Assembly: GCF_013426975.1 (NCBI RefSeq) | Contig: NZ_JACCPY010000015.1 | Coordinates: forward strand, 1-64,000 | Direction of reading: 5' to 3' | Length of the DNA: 64,000 bases | From: Sphaerotilus sulfidivorans | GTDB taxonomy: Bacteria > Pseudomonadota > Gammaproteobacteria > Burkholderiales > Burkholderiaceae_C | Part shown: piece after piece, positions 1 to 9,403 of the stretch | Position numbering within the stretch: the first letter of the stretch is position 1 | Layout: each line of letters opens with the position of its first letter | Made by a program: the position numbers and the translations under genes | Notes under the pieces: generated by a model | Database searches by the model: none | What the model saw: only the letters and a program-made list of their open reading frames with translations | What the model was told of the DNA's origin: nothing

Positions 1-1505
<1,505 letters not shown>

Positions 1506-1527
1506 CGTCGGGGGGCCTTGCTTGGAT

Positions 1528-1572
1528 TCATGAAACGCCGGCGGGCCGCGGCTGCGCCAGATCATGAAACGC
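1528..1572 (+). repeat. Direct repeat TCATGAAACGC x2, candidate enhancer (UAS) for the sigma54 activator
   Basis: The 11-bp word TCATGAAACGC occurs at 1528-1538 and again at 1562-1572, a 34-bp period (just over three helical turns). The flanking bases are also alike (both are followed by GC-rich CCGG/CGGCC runs). The repeats lie in the divergent regulator/oxygenase gap, 72-116 bp upstream of the -24/-12 promoter at 1644, where enhancer sites of sigma54 activators usually sit. The sequence is not the XylR/DmpR consensus that I know, so the role as binding site is inference from position and repetition. Confidence 0.45.
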
Positions 1573-1643
1573 GGCCGGCGCCGCGGCCATCCGCACTGCT
1601 CCTCATGTCCGGAAATCGACAGCGGCGGCCCGGCTCGCCCCGC

Positions 1644-1659
1644 TGGCCCGCGGCTTGCA
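1644..1659 (+). promoter_or_regulatory. Sigma54 (-24/-12) promoter for the Rieske oxygenase pair
   Basis: TGGCCCGCGGCTTGCA matches the sigma54 consensus TGGCACG-N4-TTGCW at all conserved positions except one (C for A at position 5). The GG and GC dinucleotides have the required spacing, and a TTGCA -12 element is intact. It lies 49 bp before the reductase ATG at 1708 and downstream of the divergent DmpR-type activator, which makes the assignment strong. Confidence 0.8.
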
Positions 1660-1707
1660 GAAGAACGGACACACCGGAACACCGGGACCCCTGACGGAGA
1701 CAAGCCC

Positions 1708-2742
1708 ATGCCCCTCGATCCAGCGCAGACGCTGACGCTGCGCGTCAGCCGGCGCGAGCCGCTCTGCGACGGCATCGTCGCCTTCGAGCTGCGCGCGACC
1801 GACGACCGGCCGCTGCCCGCCTTCGACGCCGGCGCGCACATCGACCTGCACCTGCCACCGGCCCGGCCGGGCGAGGCGCCACGCCGGCGCAGCTACTCGC
1901 TGTGCAACCCGCCGGACGAGCGCGACCGCTACCTGATCGCGGTGCAGCACGAACACGCCGGCCGCGGCGGCTCGGCCTGGCTGCACGCGCAGCTGCAGCC
2001 GGGCGACCGCATCGACGCCAGCGCGCCGCGCAACCTCTTCGCGCTGCAGCCCGCGCCCCACACCCTGCTGCTGGCCGGCGGCATCGGACTGACACCGCTG
2101 CTGGCGATGGCCGAGACGCTGTGGGCGCAGGACCGCAGCTTCACGCTGCAGGTGCGGGTGCGCAGCCGCGCCCGGCTGCCCTTCGCGCGCCGGCTGCAGG
2201 AAGCGCCCTGGGCGCAGGCGGTGCAGGTGCTGGCCGACGACGAGGCACAGGCCGACACGGAGACGCTCGACCGGCTGATCGCCGCGCAGCCGGCCGGCAC
2301 CCGGATCTGGACCTGCGGCCCGGCCGGCTTCATGGCGGCGGTGCGCGCGGCCGCGACACGCGCCGGCTGGAGCGCCGACCGGGTCGTCACCGAGCATTTC
2401 GCTGCACCGGCACCGGTGCCGGCGCTGGAGCCGCGCGACCGGATCGCGCCCGGCGGCTTCGAGATCGACTGGGCGCCGAGCGGCCAGCGCCTGGCGGTGG
2501 CCCCTCACCAGAGCGTCGCACGGGTGCTGCAGGCCGCCGGCATCGCGGTGGCGCTGAGCTGCGAGCAGGGCATCTGCGGCCAGTGCTGCGTGCAGCACCT
2601 CGACGGCCCGGCCGATCACCGCGACCTGGTCTACGGCGCGCACGAGCACCAGGTCGAGCGCCGCTTCACGCCCTGCTGCTCACGCGCGCCCGCCGCCAGC
2701 CGGCTGGTACTGGCGCCGCTCGGCTGGACCCCGGCCACCTGA
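1708..2742 (+). CDS. Rieske oxygenase reductase, VanB/phthalate dioxygenase reductase family
   Basis: This 344-residue protein is a class IA-type reductase that passes electrons from NAD(P)H through FMN and a 2Fe-2S centre to a Rieske oxygenase. The flavin-binding motif RRSYSLCN is in the first quarter, GGIGLTPLL marks the nucleotide-binding start, and a C-terminal plant-type ferredoxin domain has C285-x4-C290-x2-C293 and a fourth Cys near 323. The start at 1708 (MPLDPAQTLT) is preceded by an ACGGAGA ribosome site; the frame is open further upstream, but that part covers the sigma54 promoter. The next gene is its oxygenase partner, 54 bp downstream. VanB and other O-demethylase reductases share this order of domains; the exact substrate is not decided by sequence. 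Confidence 0.88.
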   Translation: MPLDPAQTLTLRVSRREPLCDGIVAFELRATDDRPLPAFDAGAHIDLHLPPARPGEAPRRRSYSLCNPPDERDRYLIAVQHEHAGRGGSAWLHAQLQPGDRIDASAPRNLFALQPAPHTLLLAGGIGLTPLLAMAETLWAQDRSFTLQVRVRSRARLPFARRLQEAPWAQAVQVLADDEAQADTETLDRLIAAQPAGTRIWTCGPAGFMAAVRAAATRAGWSADRVVTEHFAAPAPVPALEPRDRIAPGGFEIDWAPSGQRLAVAPHQSVARVLQAAGIAVALSCEQGICGQCCVQHLDGPADHRDLVYGAHEHQVERRFTPCCSRAPAASRLVLAPLGWTPAT

Positions 2743-2796
2743 ATTTTCTCACCCCGATGTCCAGGAAGACATCACCCATCACGAAGGAGACAGACG

Positions 2797-3918
2797 ATGA
2801 CGACCCCCACCGATGCCGGCACCGCCACGGCGCGCATCCTGCTGCACCCCTCGGGCAGCCCGGTCGGCAAGCCGGACACGCCTTATCTGCTGAACTGCTG
2901 GTATGCGGCGGCGCTGTCGCGCGAGATTCCGGCTGAAGGCCTGCTCTCGCGTCAGCTGCTCGACACCGGCGTGCTGCTCTACCGCCGCGCCGACGGCACG
3001 CCGGTGGCGCTGCACGACCGCTGCCCGCACCGCTTCGTGCCGCTGTCGATGGGCCGACGCGAGGGCGACGAGGTGGTCTGCCGCTACCACGCGCTGCGCT
3101 TCGACTGCAGCGGCGCCTGCACCCACAACCCGCACGGCCATGGCCGCATCCCGGCCGCGGCCCGGGTGCGCAGCTTCCCGCTGCTCGAGCGCTGGGGCTT
3201 CGTGTGGATCTGGATGGGCGACGCGCCGGCCGATCCGGCGAAGCTGCCGGACTTCAGCCCGCTCGACGACGGACCGGCCAGCGGCATCGGCCACACCAGC
3301 ATGTCGATGAAGGCGAACTACGAGCTGATCATCGACAACGTCATGGACCTCAGCCATGTCGACCATGTGCACGGCGAGATCATCTCCACCCGCGGCCAGC
3401 TTACGCCGCAGATCCCGGCGGTGAAGGAGGAGAACGGCAGCGTCAGCGTGCGCTGGGAATGGCAGCAGACGCCGCCGATCCTGATCCTGGCGAACTTCCT
3501 GCCGGAGCCGGCCGCCGCGGCGCGCCACTTCGTCACCGTGACCTGGCATGCGCCGGCGACCATCCAGCTCAGCATCGGTGCCACCCAGGACGCCGACGCT
3601 CCGCTCGACCTGGCCCACACCCAGGGCCAGTACGACCTGCACACCTGCACCCCGGCCAGCGCCACCGAGACGCACTACTTCTTCGCCACCCGGCGCAACC
3701 ATCTGGTCGACGACGAGGCCTACAACCAGATGAAGATCGAGGCGATGCACGGCGCCTTCGTCGGCGAGGACGGCCCGATCATCGAGGCCGCCCAGCGCGA
3801 GATGAACACCCGCGACTTCTTCGCGCTCGACCCGGTGCTGATCACCAGCGATGTCGCGCCGGTGCGGGTGCGCCGGCTGCTGGCGCGCCTGATCGAGCAG
3901 GAGGGGCGCCACGCCTGA
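2797..3918 (+). CDS. Rieske non-heme iron oxygenase, VanA-like (aromatic O-demethylase type)
   Basis: 373 residues. The Rieske 2Fe-2S ligands are C76-P-H78 and C95-x2-H98; the mononuclear iron site is N181-x2-D184-x2-H187-x4-H192 (DNVMDLSHVDHVHG). This is the single-subunit alpha-only architecture of vanillate O-demethylase, toluenesulfonate methyl monooxygenase and related enzymes. A strong AAGGAGA site precedes the ATG. It pairs with the VanB-like reductase just upstream and shares its sigma54 promoter, in front of the phenol hydroxylase operon. Context suggests a methoxylated phenol (guaiacol- or vanillate-like) as substrate, with formaldehyde as by-product; frmRAB lie 7 kb downstream. An aromatic hydroxylase acting on another phenol is the main alternative. 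Confidence 0.87.
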   Translation: MTTPTDAGTATARILLHPSGSPVGKPDTPYLLNCWYAAALSREIPAEGLLSRQLLDTGVLLYRRADGTPVALHDRCPHRFVPLSMGRREGDEVVCRYHALRFDCSGACTHNPHGHGRIPAAARVRSFPLLERWGFVWIWMGDAPADPAKLPDFSPLDDGPASGIGHTSMSMKANYELIIDNVMDLSHVDHVHGEIISTRGQLTPQIPAVKEENGSVSVRWEWQQTPPILILANFLPEPAAAARHFVTVTWHAPATIQLSIGATQDADAPLDLAHTQGQYDLHTCTPASATETHYFFATRRNHLVDDEAYNQMKIEAMHGAFVGEDGPIIEAAQREMNTRDFFALDPVLITSDVAPVRVRRLLARLIEQEGRHA

Positions 3919-4126
3919 CGGCGGCGCTCGCGCATCGCCGGGAGCAGGCCGCACGGCCGCGCAGGAATCCACAGCCGCCGCCCCCGGAACTGGCGGATTC
4001 CAGACACCCCGCCCTCGCTGCCGTGCCGCACACCGACGCCAGGGCGCCCACGCGCGGCCGCCACAGGCCGCCTGACTCGGGATCTACCCTGATCTCTGCC
4101 CGATTGGCGGCCTTCTCGCCACGTTC

Positions 4127-4142
4127 TGGCACGGCCTTCGCA
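4127..4142 (+). promoter_or_regulatory. Sigma54 (-24/-12) promoter of the phenol hydroxylase operon
   Basis: TGGCACGGCCTTCGCA has a perfect TGGCACG -24 half and a -12 half TCGCA with one mismatch to TTGCW. It lies 92 bp before dmpK in an otherwise gene-free gap (3919-4233). About 130 bp upstream, an inverted pair GGAATCC (3964-3970) and GGATTCC (3995-4001) might be an activator site; the TCATGAAACGC word of the other promoter is not present here. Confidence 0.82.
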
Positions 4143-4233
4143 CAGGAAGGCCTTGCCGGGCGCGCTGCATCAGCTTCGACAGCCCCCCCGCCCGGCGTCC
4201 GAGACGACACGACCGGAACCCTGGAGACCCCCG

Positions 4234-4443
4234 ATGCCTGACCCGATCGCCCCCGACCTGACCCGCTGGGTGCGGGTGATTGAGCGCCGACCCGACGGCT
4301 TCGTCGAGTTCGCGTTCTCGATCGGCGACCCGGCGCTGGCCGTCGAGCTGATCCTGCCCGAACCGGCCTTCACCGCGTTCTGCGCCGAGCAGCGCGTCCG
4401 GACCTGGAACCTGAACGACCACCGCGAGGAGACACGCCCATGA
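4234..4443 (+). CDS. dmpK: Phenol hydroxylase assembly/accessory subunit (P0)
   Basis: A 69-residue protein (MPDPIAPDLTRWVRVIERRP at the start) matching the small DmpK/PhK subunits that open phenol hydroxylase operons and help assemble the iron centre of the oxygenase; it is not part of the catalytic cycle. The ATG at 4234 follows a CTGGAGA ribosome site; a longer frame upstream (from 4153) would begin at about the transcription start and is unlikely. Its stop overlaps the start of dmpL (ATGA), indicating translational coupling. It is the first gene after the sigma54 promoter. Confidence 0.85.
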   Translation: MPDPIAPDLTRWVRVIERRPDGFVEFAFSIGDPALAVELILPEPAFTAFCAEQRVRTWNLNDHREETRP

Positions 4444-5453
4444 CCGTCGAGATCCGGGTGCAGAGCGTCAAGCCGCTGCGCCACACCTTCGGCCACATCG
4501 CCCGCCGCTTCGGCGACAAGCCGGCCAGCCGCTACCAGGAGGGCACCTACGACCTCCAGTCGGAGGTCAACCACCACTACAAGCCGCTCTGGGATCCGGA
4601 GCGCGAGATCTACGACACCCGCCGCACCGCCATCGTGATGCGCGACTGGTACGCGCTGAAGGATCCGCGCCAGCACTACTACGGCAGCTGGACCATCGCA
4701 CGCGCACGCCAGCAGGAATCGGCCGAGCGCCAGATCGAGCTGGTGCGCGAGCACGACTGGCTGCGCCGGCTCGGCGACGAGGCGCGCCAGGGCGTGATCC
4801 TGGGGCTGCTGCCGCTGCGCCATGTCGAGTGGGGCGCCAACACCAGCCTCGGGCTGGTCGCCGCCTACGGCTACGGCACCGCGCTGACCCAGGCCGCGGC
4901 CATGGGCATGATGGACCGGCTCGGGCTGGCGCAGCATCTCTCGCGCATCGGCCTGCTGCTCGACGGCCAGACCGGCGCCAGCCTGAAGGCCGCGCGCACC
5001 GCCTGGCTGGAGGACGCGGCCTGGCAGGACCTGCGCCGCGAGGTCGAGAACCTGTTCGTGCGCCGCGACCCGATCGAGGTGCTGGTGGCGCAGTCGCTGG
5101 TGCAGGACGCGCTGGTCGACGCGCTGGTGCTGCGCCGCTTCGAGCCGGCCTGGAGCGGCGCGGGCGGCGACGCCGCGGTGATGGCGATGCTGCTGGACTT
5201 CCCGCTGCGCTGGCACGAGGAATCGGCGCGCTGGGTCGACGCGGTCGTCAAGGTGATGGCCGCCGAGAGCGAGTCCAACCGCGCCCTGCTGCGCGGCTGG
5301 GCCGACGCCTGGCGCCGCGCCTTCGCCGCCGCGCTGCGCCCGCTGGCGCGCCGGGTGCTGGGCGAGGCGGCCGGAGATGCGGCACTGCGCCAGGCCGAAG
5401 ACGCCCTGCAGACCCGGCTGGTCCGCCTGGGCTTGGCGCCGGGCGCCCGCTGA
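4440..5453 (+). CDS. dmpL: Phenol hydroxylase oxygenase beta subunit (P1)
   Basis: 337 residues, the usual length for DmpL/PhL/TomA1. It belongs to the ferritin-like fold of bacterial multicomponent monooxygenases but, like other beta subunits, has no full diiron ligand set. Regions such as YDTRRTAIVMRDWYALKDPR and GANTSLGLVAAYGYGTALTQ are typical of the family. It forms the hydroxylase core with DmpN and DmpO. Its start overlaps the dmpK stop; dmpM follows after 19 bp. Confidence 0.92.
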   Translation: MTVEIRVQSVKPLRHTFGHIARRFGDKPASRYQEGTYDLQSEVNHHYKPLWDPEREIYDTRRTAIVMRDWYALKDPRQHYYGSWTIARARQQESAERQIELVREHDWLRRLGDEARQGVILGLLPLRHVEWGANTSLGLVAAYGYGTALTQAAAMGMMDRLGLAQHLSRIGLLLDGQTGASLKAARTAWLEDAAWQDLRREVENLFVRRDPIEVLVAQSLVQDALVDALVLRRFEPAWSGAGGDAAVMAMLLDFPLRWHEESARWVDAVVKVMAAESESNRALLRGWADAWRRAFAAALRPLARRVLGEAAGDAALRQAEDALQTRLVRLGLAPGAR

Positions 5454-5472
5454 GCCGTTTCGAGGAGCCCTG

Positions 5473-5790
5473 ATGGACACGCTCGCCCACCCCACCACCC
5501 CCGCACCCGACACCCCCCGCGCCCCGGTCTTCATCGCGCTGCAGGCCAACCACGACACGCTGCCGATCGTCGAGGCGATCCGCGCCGACAACCCGCACGC
5601 CGAGGTGCTCGAGTACCCCGGTATGGTCAAGATCAACGCGCCCGGCGTGCTGGTGATCCGGCGCGAGTCGATCGAGGAACAGATCGGCCGCGACTACGAC
5701 CTGCGCGAGATGCAGCTCAACCTGATTTCCCTCTCCGGCGAGGTCGACGAGACCGAGGACCGCTTCACGCTCGAATGGAAGAACGCATGA
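5473..5790 (+). CDS. dmpM: Phenol hydroxylase regulatory (coupling) protein P2
   Basis: 105 residues, a cofactor-free effector protein of the MmoB/DmpM family that docks on the hydroxylase and couples electron transfer to substrate oxidation. Family features include FIALQANHDTLPIVEAIRAD and KINAPGVLVIRRESIEE. The ATG at 5473 follows a GAGGAGC ribosome site within six to seven bases. The N-terminal 17 residues are rich in Pro and Thr and look like a flexible tail. Its stop codon overlaps the start of dmpN. Confidence 0.92.
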   Translation: MDTLAHPTTPAPDTPRAPVFIALQANHDTLPIVEAIRADNPHAEVLEYPGMVKINAPGVLVIRRESIEEQIGRDYDLREMQLNLISLSGEVDETEDRFTLEWKNA

Positions 5791-7385
5791 CCGCCACCGT
5801 CGCCCCCACCGCCCAGGCCACCCCGGCCGCCGCCCCCACCCGCAAGCTCGGCCTGAAGGAAAGCCACGCGCTGCTGACCCAGGACCTGGGCTGGACGCCG
5901 AGCTACCAGCCGCCCGAGGCGGTCTACCCGCTGACCGCCTTCGAGGGCATCCGCATCCACGACTGGAGCGGCTGGGAAGACCCGTTCCGGCTGACGATGG
6001 ACGCCTACTGGAAATACCAGGGCGAGAAGGAGCGCAAGCTCTACGCCATCATCGACGCCTTCCAGCAGAACAACGGCCAGTTCAACGTCAGCGACGCGCG
6101 CTACATCCAGGCGCTCAAGCTCTTCGTCAACGGCGTCATCGGGCTGGAATACACCGCGCACCGCGGCTTCGCGATGATCGGGCGCGAGCTGCCGGGCACC
6201 GGCGCGCGCATCGCCGCGCAGATGCAGTCGATCGACGAGCTGCGCCATGCGCAGACCCAGATCCATGCGCTGTCGCACTACAACCGCTTCTTCACCGGGA
6301 TGGCGGAGTTCCCGCACCAGTTCGACCGCACCTGGTACCTGTCGATCCCGAAGTCCTTCTTCGAGGACGCGATCAGCGCCGGGCCGTTCGAGTTCATCGT
6401 CGCGATCAGCTTCTCCTTCGAGTACGTGCTGACCAATCTGGTGTTCATGCCGTGGATGTCGGGCGCGGCCTACAACGGCGACCTCTCGACGGTGAGCTTC
6501 GGCTTCAGCGCGCAGAGCGACGAGGCGCGCCACATGACGCTGGGCATCGAGGTGATCAAGTTCCTGCTCGAGCAGGATCCGGCCAACGTGCCGATCGTGC
6601 AGGGCTGGATCGACAAGTGGTTCTGGCGCGGCTACCGGCTGCTGACGCTGGTGGCGGCGATGATGGACTACATGCTCCCGAAGCGCGTGATGAGCTGGCA
6701 CGAGGCCTGGGAGATCTACTTCGAGCAGAACGGCGGCGCGCTCTTCAAGGACCTGGCGCGCTACGGCATCCGCATGCCGGTGCACTGGGAGGTCACCGTC
6801 GAGGAGAAGACGCACGCCAGCCACCAGCTCTGGAGCACCTTCTACCAGTACCGCCACGCGGCGGGCTTCCCGGTGTGGCTGCCTTCGGCCGAAGAGATGG
6901 ACTGGCTGTCGGCCAAGTACCCGGACAGCTTCGACCGCCTCTACCGGCCGCGCTACGAGCACTGGGCGCGCATGGCCGCCGAGGGCCGGCCCTTCGTCAA
7001 CGGCACGCTGCCGCAGCTCTGCCAGGTCTGCCAGTGGCCGATGCTGTTCACCGAGCCGGGCGACCCGACGCAGATCTGCCACCGCGAGGAGAAGTACCTC
7101 GGCGAGACCTTCCACTGCTGCTCCGACGGCTGCCGCGACATCTTCCGCCACGAGCCGGAAAAGTATGTGCATGCGCATCTGCCGGTGCACCAGATCTACC
7201 AGGGCACGCAGTTCCATCCGGACAGCGACCCCGGCGCACCCGACTTCAACCCGCATGTGGCGGCACTGCGCTACATGGGCATCGAGCCGGGCGTGGACGG
7301 CGGCGACTTCGACACCCACGCCGACGCGCGCCACTGGACCGAATGGACCGGCCGCCCGGCCAGCCTGCACGGACCGGCCGCCTGA
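5787..7385 (+). CDS. dmpN: Phenol hydroxylase oxygenase alpha subunit (P3), diiron catalytic subunit
   Basis: 532 residues. Carboxylate-bridged diiron ligands are recognisable: E121 (LEYTAHRG), E151/H154 (DELRH) and E246/H249 (DEARH), the two E-x2-H pairs of the family. The C-terminal region carries a Cys-rich element (CQVCQWPM ... CHREEKYLGETFHCCSDGC) corresponding to the YHS/zinc segment of DmpN. The enzyme hydroxylates phenol to catechol in a complex with DmpL and DmpO, taking electrons from DmpP. The start at 5787 (MTATVAP) overlaps the dmpM stop as ATGA; a start four codons upstream (5775) is also open but less likely. Confidence 0.95.
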   Translation: MTATVAPTAQATPAAAPTRKLGLKESHALLTQDLGWTPSYQPPEAVYPLTAFEGIRIHDWSGWEDPFRLTMDAYWKYQGEKERKLYAIIDAFQQNNGQFNVSDARYIQALKLFVNGVIGLEYTAHRGFAMIGRELPGTGARIAAQMQSIDELRHAQTQIHALSHYNRFFTGMAEFPHQFDRTWYLSIPKSFFEDAISAGPFEFIVAISFSFEYVLTNLVFMPWMSGAAYNGDLSTVSFGFSAQSDEARHMTLGIEVIKFLLEQDPANVPIVQGWIDKWFWRGYRLLTLVAAMMDYMLPKRVMSWHEAWEIYFEQNGGALFKDLARYGIRMPVHWEVTVEEKTHASHQLWSTFYQYRHAAGFPVWLPSAEEMDWLSAKYPDSFDRLYRPRYEHWARMAAEGRPFVNGTLPQLCQVCQWPMLFTEPGDPTQICHREEKYLGETFHCCSDGCRDIFRHEPEKYVHAHLPVHQIYQGTQFHPDSDPGAPDFNPHVAALRYMGIEPGVDGGDFDTHADARHWTEWTGRPASLHGPAA

Positions 7386-7432
7386 GCGCCGCCCCGAACG
7401 ACACGCCACCGACACGCCAGAAGGAGACACGA

Positions 7433-7795
7433 ATGAGCGTCAAGGCGATCCGCCCCGACTACCACGGCGACATGAAGGACAGCGCCGACCACTACCGCGG
7501 CCAGCAGCTGCTCTACATCGGCTGGGACCGGCATCTGATGTTCGCCGCGCCGCTGTGCATTCCGGTGCCGCCCGAGATGCCCTTCGGCGCGCTGCAGGAG
7601 GCGGTGCTGCCGGGCCTCTACGGCCAGCACCCCGACTTCGCGCGCATCGACTGGGGCCGGGTGGAATGGCTGCGCGGCGGCCAGCCCTTCATGCCGGACC
7701 CGGCGGCCAGCCTGGCGGCCAACGGCATCGGCCACAAGACCTCGCTGCGCCTGCGCACGCCGCAGCTGCCGGGCCTGGCCGGCGCGGCCTTCTGA
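7433..7795 (+). CDS. dmpO: Phenol hydroxylase oxygenase gamma subunit (P4)
   Basis: 120 residues (MSVKAIRPDYHGDMKDSADH at the start), the expected size and sequence style of DmpO/PhO, the third subunit of the (alpha-beta-gamma)2 hydroxylase. An AAGGAGA ribosome site sits seven bases before the ATG. It follows dmpN by 47 bp and precedes the reductase gene by 21 bp within the same operon. Confidence 0.9.
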   Translation: MSVKAIRPDYHGDMKDSADHYRGQQLLYIGWDRHLMFAAPLCIPVPPEMPFGALQEAVLPGLYGQHPDFARIDWGRVEWLRGGQPFMPDPAASLAANGIGHKTSLRLRTPQLPGLAGAAF

Positions 7796-7816
7796 GCACG
7801 CGCAGGAGCCTGATCC

Positions 7817-8884
7817 ATGAGCTTCGAGCTGCGCATCGAACCGACCGGCCAGACCCTCGAGGTCGCGCCGGACCAGACCGTGCTGGACGCCTGCCTGCGC
7901 GCCGGCCTCTGGCTGCCCCACGCCTGCTGCCACGGGCTGTGCGCCACCTGCAAGGTGCGCGTGCTCGACGGCGAGGTCGACCACGGCGAGGCCTCACCCT
8001 TCGCGCTGATGGACTTCGAGCGCGAGGAGGGCCGGACGCTGGCCTGCTGCGCGACGCTGCAGTCCGACGCGGTGATCGAGGCCGATCTGGAGGTCGACGC
8101 CGACGCGCGCGTCATCCCGGTCGAGGACTTCCGCGCCACCGTGCTGGCCCGCCAGGCGCTGACGCCCACCATCCTGGGCCTGACGCTGCAGCTGGACCGG
8201 CCGATCGACTTCCAGGCCGGCCAGTACATCAACCTGGCGATCCCGGAGCTGGCGTCGCGTCGCGCCTTCTCGATCGCGTCGCCGCCGTCGCTCTCGCGCG
8301 ACGGGGCGCGCATCGCGCTGCAGGTGCGCCGCGTGCCCGGCGGCGCGGGCACCGGCTGGCTGCACGACACGCTGCGCCCGGGCATGGCGCTCGATCTCGC
8401 CGGCCCCTACGGCCGCTTCTTCGTGCGCACCTCGGCGGCACGGCCGATGCTCTTCATCGCCGGCGGCTCCGGCCTGGCCAGCCCGCGCAGCATGATCCTG
8501 GATCTGCTCGAACAGGGCGACGGCCCGCCGATCACGCTGGTGGTCGGCCAGCGCTGCCGCGAGGAGCTCTACGAGCACGAGGACTGGATCGCGCGCGCCG
8601 AGGCCGATCCGGCGCGGCTGCGCTACCTGCCGGTGCTCTCGCACGAGCCCGAGGGCAGCGCCTGGCGCGGCCTGCGCGGCTGGGCGCACGAGGCCGCGCG
8701 CGACCTGTTCGACGGCGACTTCCGCGGCCTGAAGGCCTATCTCTGCGGCCCGCCGGCGATGGTGGAGGCGGCGGTGTCGACGCTGATGCAGGGCCGGCTG
8801 TTCGAGCGCGACATCCACACCGAGCAGTTCCTGTCGGCCGCCGATGCCCAGCGGGTGCGCAGCCCGCTGTTCCGCTCGGTCTGA
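7817..8884 (+). CDS. dmpP: Phenol hydroxylase NADH reductase (P5)
   Basis: 355 residues. An N-terminal plant-type 2Fe-2S domain has C37-x4-C42-x2-C45 and C77; it is followed by an FAD domain with the RAFSIASPP motif and an NAD domain with FIAGGSGLASPRSMI and a CGPPAMVEAAV region near the end. The protein passes electrons from NADH via FAD and the iron-sulfur centre to the diiron hydroxylase. It is the last core gene of the dmpKLMNOP set; the set is complete and shows no break in frame. Confidence 0.94.
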   Translation: MSFELRIEPTGQTLEVAPDQTVLDACLRAGLWLPHACCHGLCATCKVRVLDGEVDHGEASPFALMDFEREEGRTLACCATLQSDAVIEADLEVDADARVIPVEDFRATVLARQALTPTILGLTLQLDRPIDFQAGQYINLAIPELASRRAFSIASPPSLSRDGARIALQVRRVPGGAGTGWLHDTLRPGMALDLAGPYGRFFVRTSAARPMLFIAGGSGLASPRSMILDLLEQGDGPPITLVVGQRCREELYEHEDWIARAEADPARLRYLPVLSHEPEGSAWRGLRGWAHEAARDLFDGDFRGLKAYLCGPPAMVEAAVSTLMQGRLFERDIHTEQFLSAADAQRVRSPLFRSV

Positions 8885-8945
8885 GCGGCATACCCGCCGG
8901 GCATCGCGGCGGACCTTTTCGGTATTGGACAGCCGGGAACGGATC

Positions 8946-8961
8946 TGGCTATCTTCCCGCA
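8946..8961 (+). promoter_or_regulatory. Degenerate -24/-12-like element before the ferredoxin gene
   Basis: TGGCTATCTTCCCGCA keeps the GG and GC dinucleotides at sigma54 spacing but matches the consensus poorly between them. It lies 44 bp before the ferredoxin ATG. Weak support; the ferredoxin may simply be read through from dmpP. Confidence 0.25.
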
Positions 8962-8968
8962 AGAAAAA

Positions 8969-8988
8969 CAGACAGACAGACAGACAGA
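8969..8988 (+). repeat. Tetranucleotide repeat (CAGA)5 in a 5' leader
   Basis: Five perfect tandem CAGA units follow an AAGAAAAA run and end 16 bp before the ferredoxin ATG, directly abutting its AGGAGA ribosome site. Such repeats change copy number by replication slippage. Here a change would alter promoter-to-ribosome-site spacing rather than the reading frame. Confidence 0.8.
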
Positions 8989-9004
8989 GACAGGAGACAA
9001 GCGC

Positions 9005-9403
9005 ATGGCGATGAGCACGCCCGCGACCGCGCGCTTCGCGGTACGCATCGAAGACACCGGCGAGACCTACCGCTGCGCCGACACCCGCTCGCTGCTGGAA
9101 GGCATGGAGGCCCTGGGCCGCAAGGGCATTCCGGTGGGCTGCCGCAATGGCGGCTGCGGGGTCTGCAAGGTGCAGATCCGCGACGGCCGCTATGCCTCGC
9201 GCGTCATGAGCCGCGACCATGTCAGCGAGGAGGACGAGCGCTGCGGCCGGGTGCTGGCCTGCCGGGTCCGGCCCTGCAGCGATCTGAGCCTCAGCGTGAT
9301 CGGGCTGATGCGCAAGAGCGTCTGCCGCAGCGATGCCGGCTCGGGCCGAGCGGCAGAATCGCCTCATGAACACCCTGCCGCCCGACCCGACTGCCCCCGC
9401 TGA
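9005..9403 (+). CDS. dmpQ: Plant-type 2Fe-2S ferredoxin, XylT/DmpQ family
   Basis: 132 residues with ligands C46-x4-C51-x2-C54 and C86. XylT/DmpQ ferredoxins re-reduce the oxidised iron of catechol 2,3-dioxygenase during meta-cleavage and are normally followed by that dioxygenase gene. No such dioxygenase is present in this window; dsdA follows instead. The family is usually about 110 residues, and the last 20 or so residues here (after [12 protein letters not shown]) are non-conserved and overlap the dsdA start by 38 bp, so the original stop may have been lost. Start supported by AGGAGA six to ten bases upstream. Confidence 0.85.
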   Translation: MAMSTPATARFAVRIEDTGETYRCADTRSLLEGMEALGRKGIPVGCRNGGCGVCKVQIRDGRYASRVMSRDHVSEEDERCGRVLACRVRPCSDLSLSVIGLMRKSVCRSDAGSGRAAESPHEHPAARPDCPR

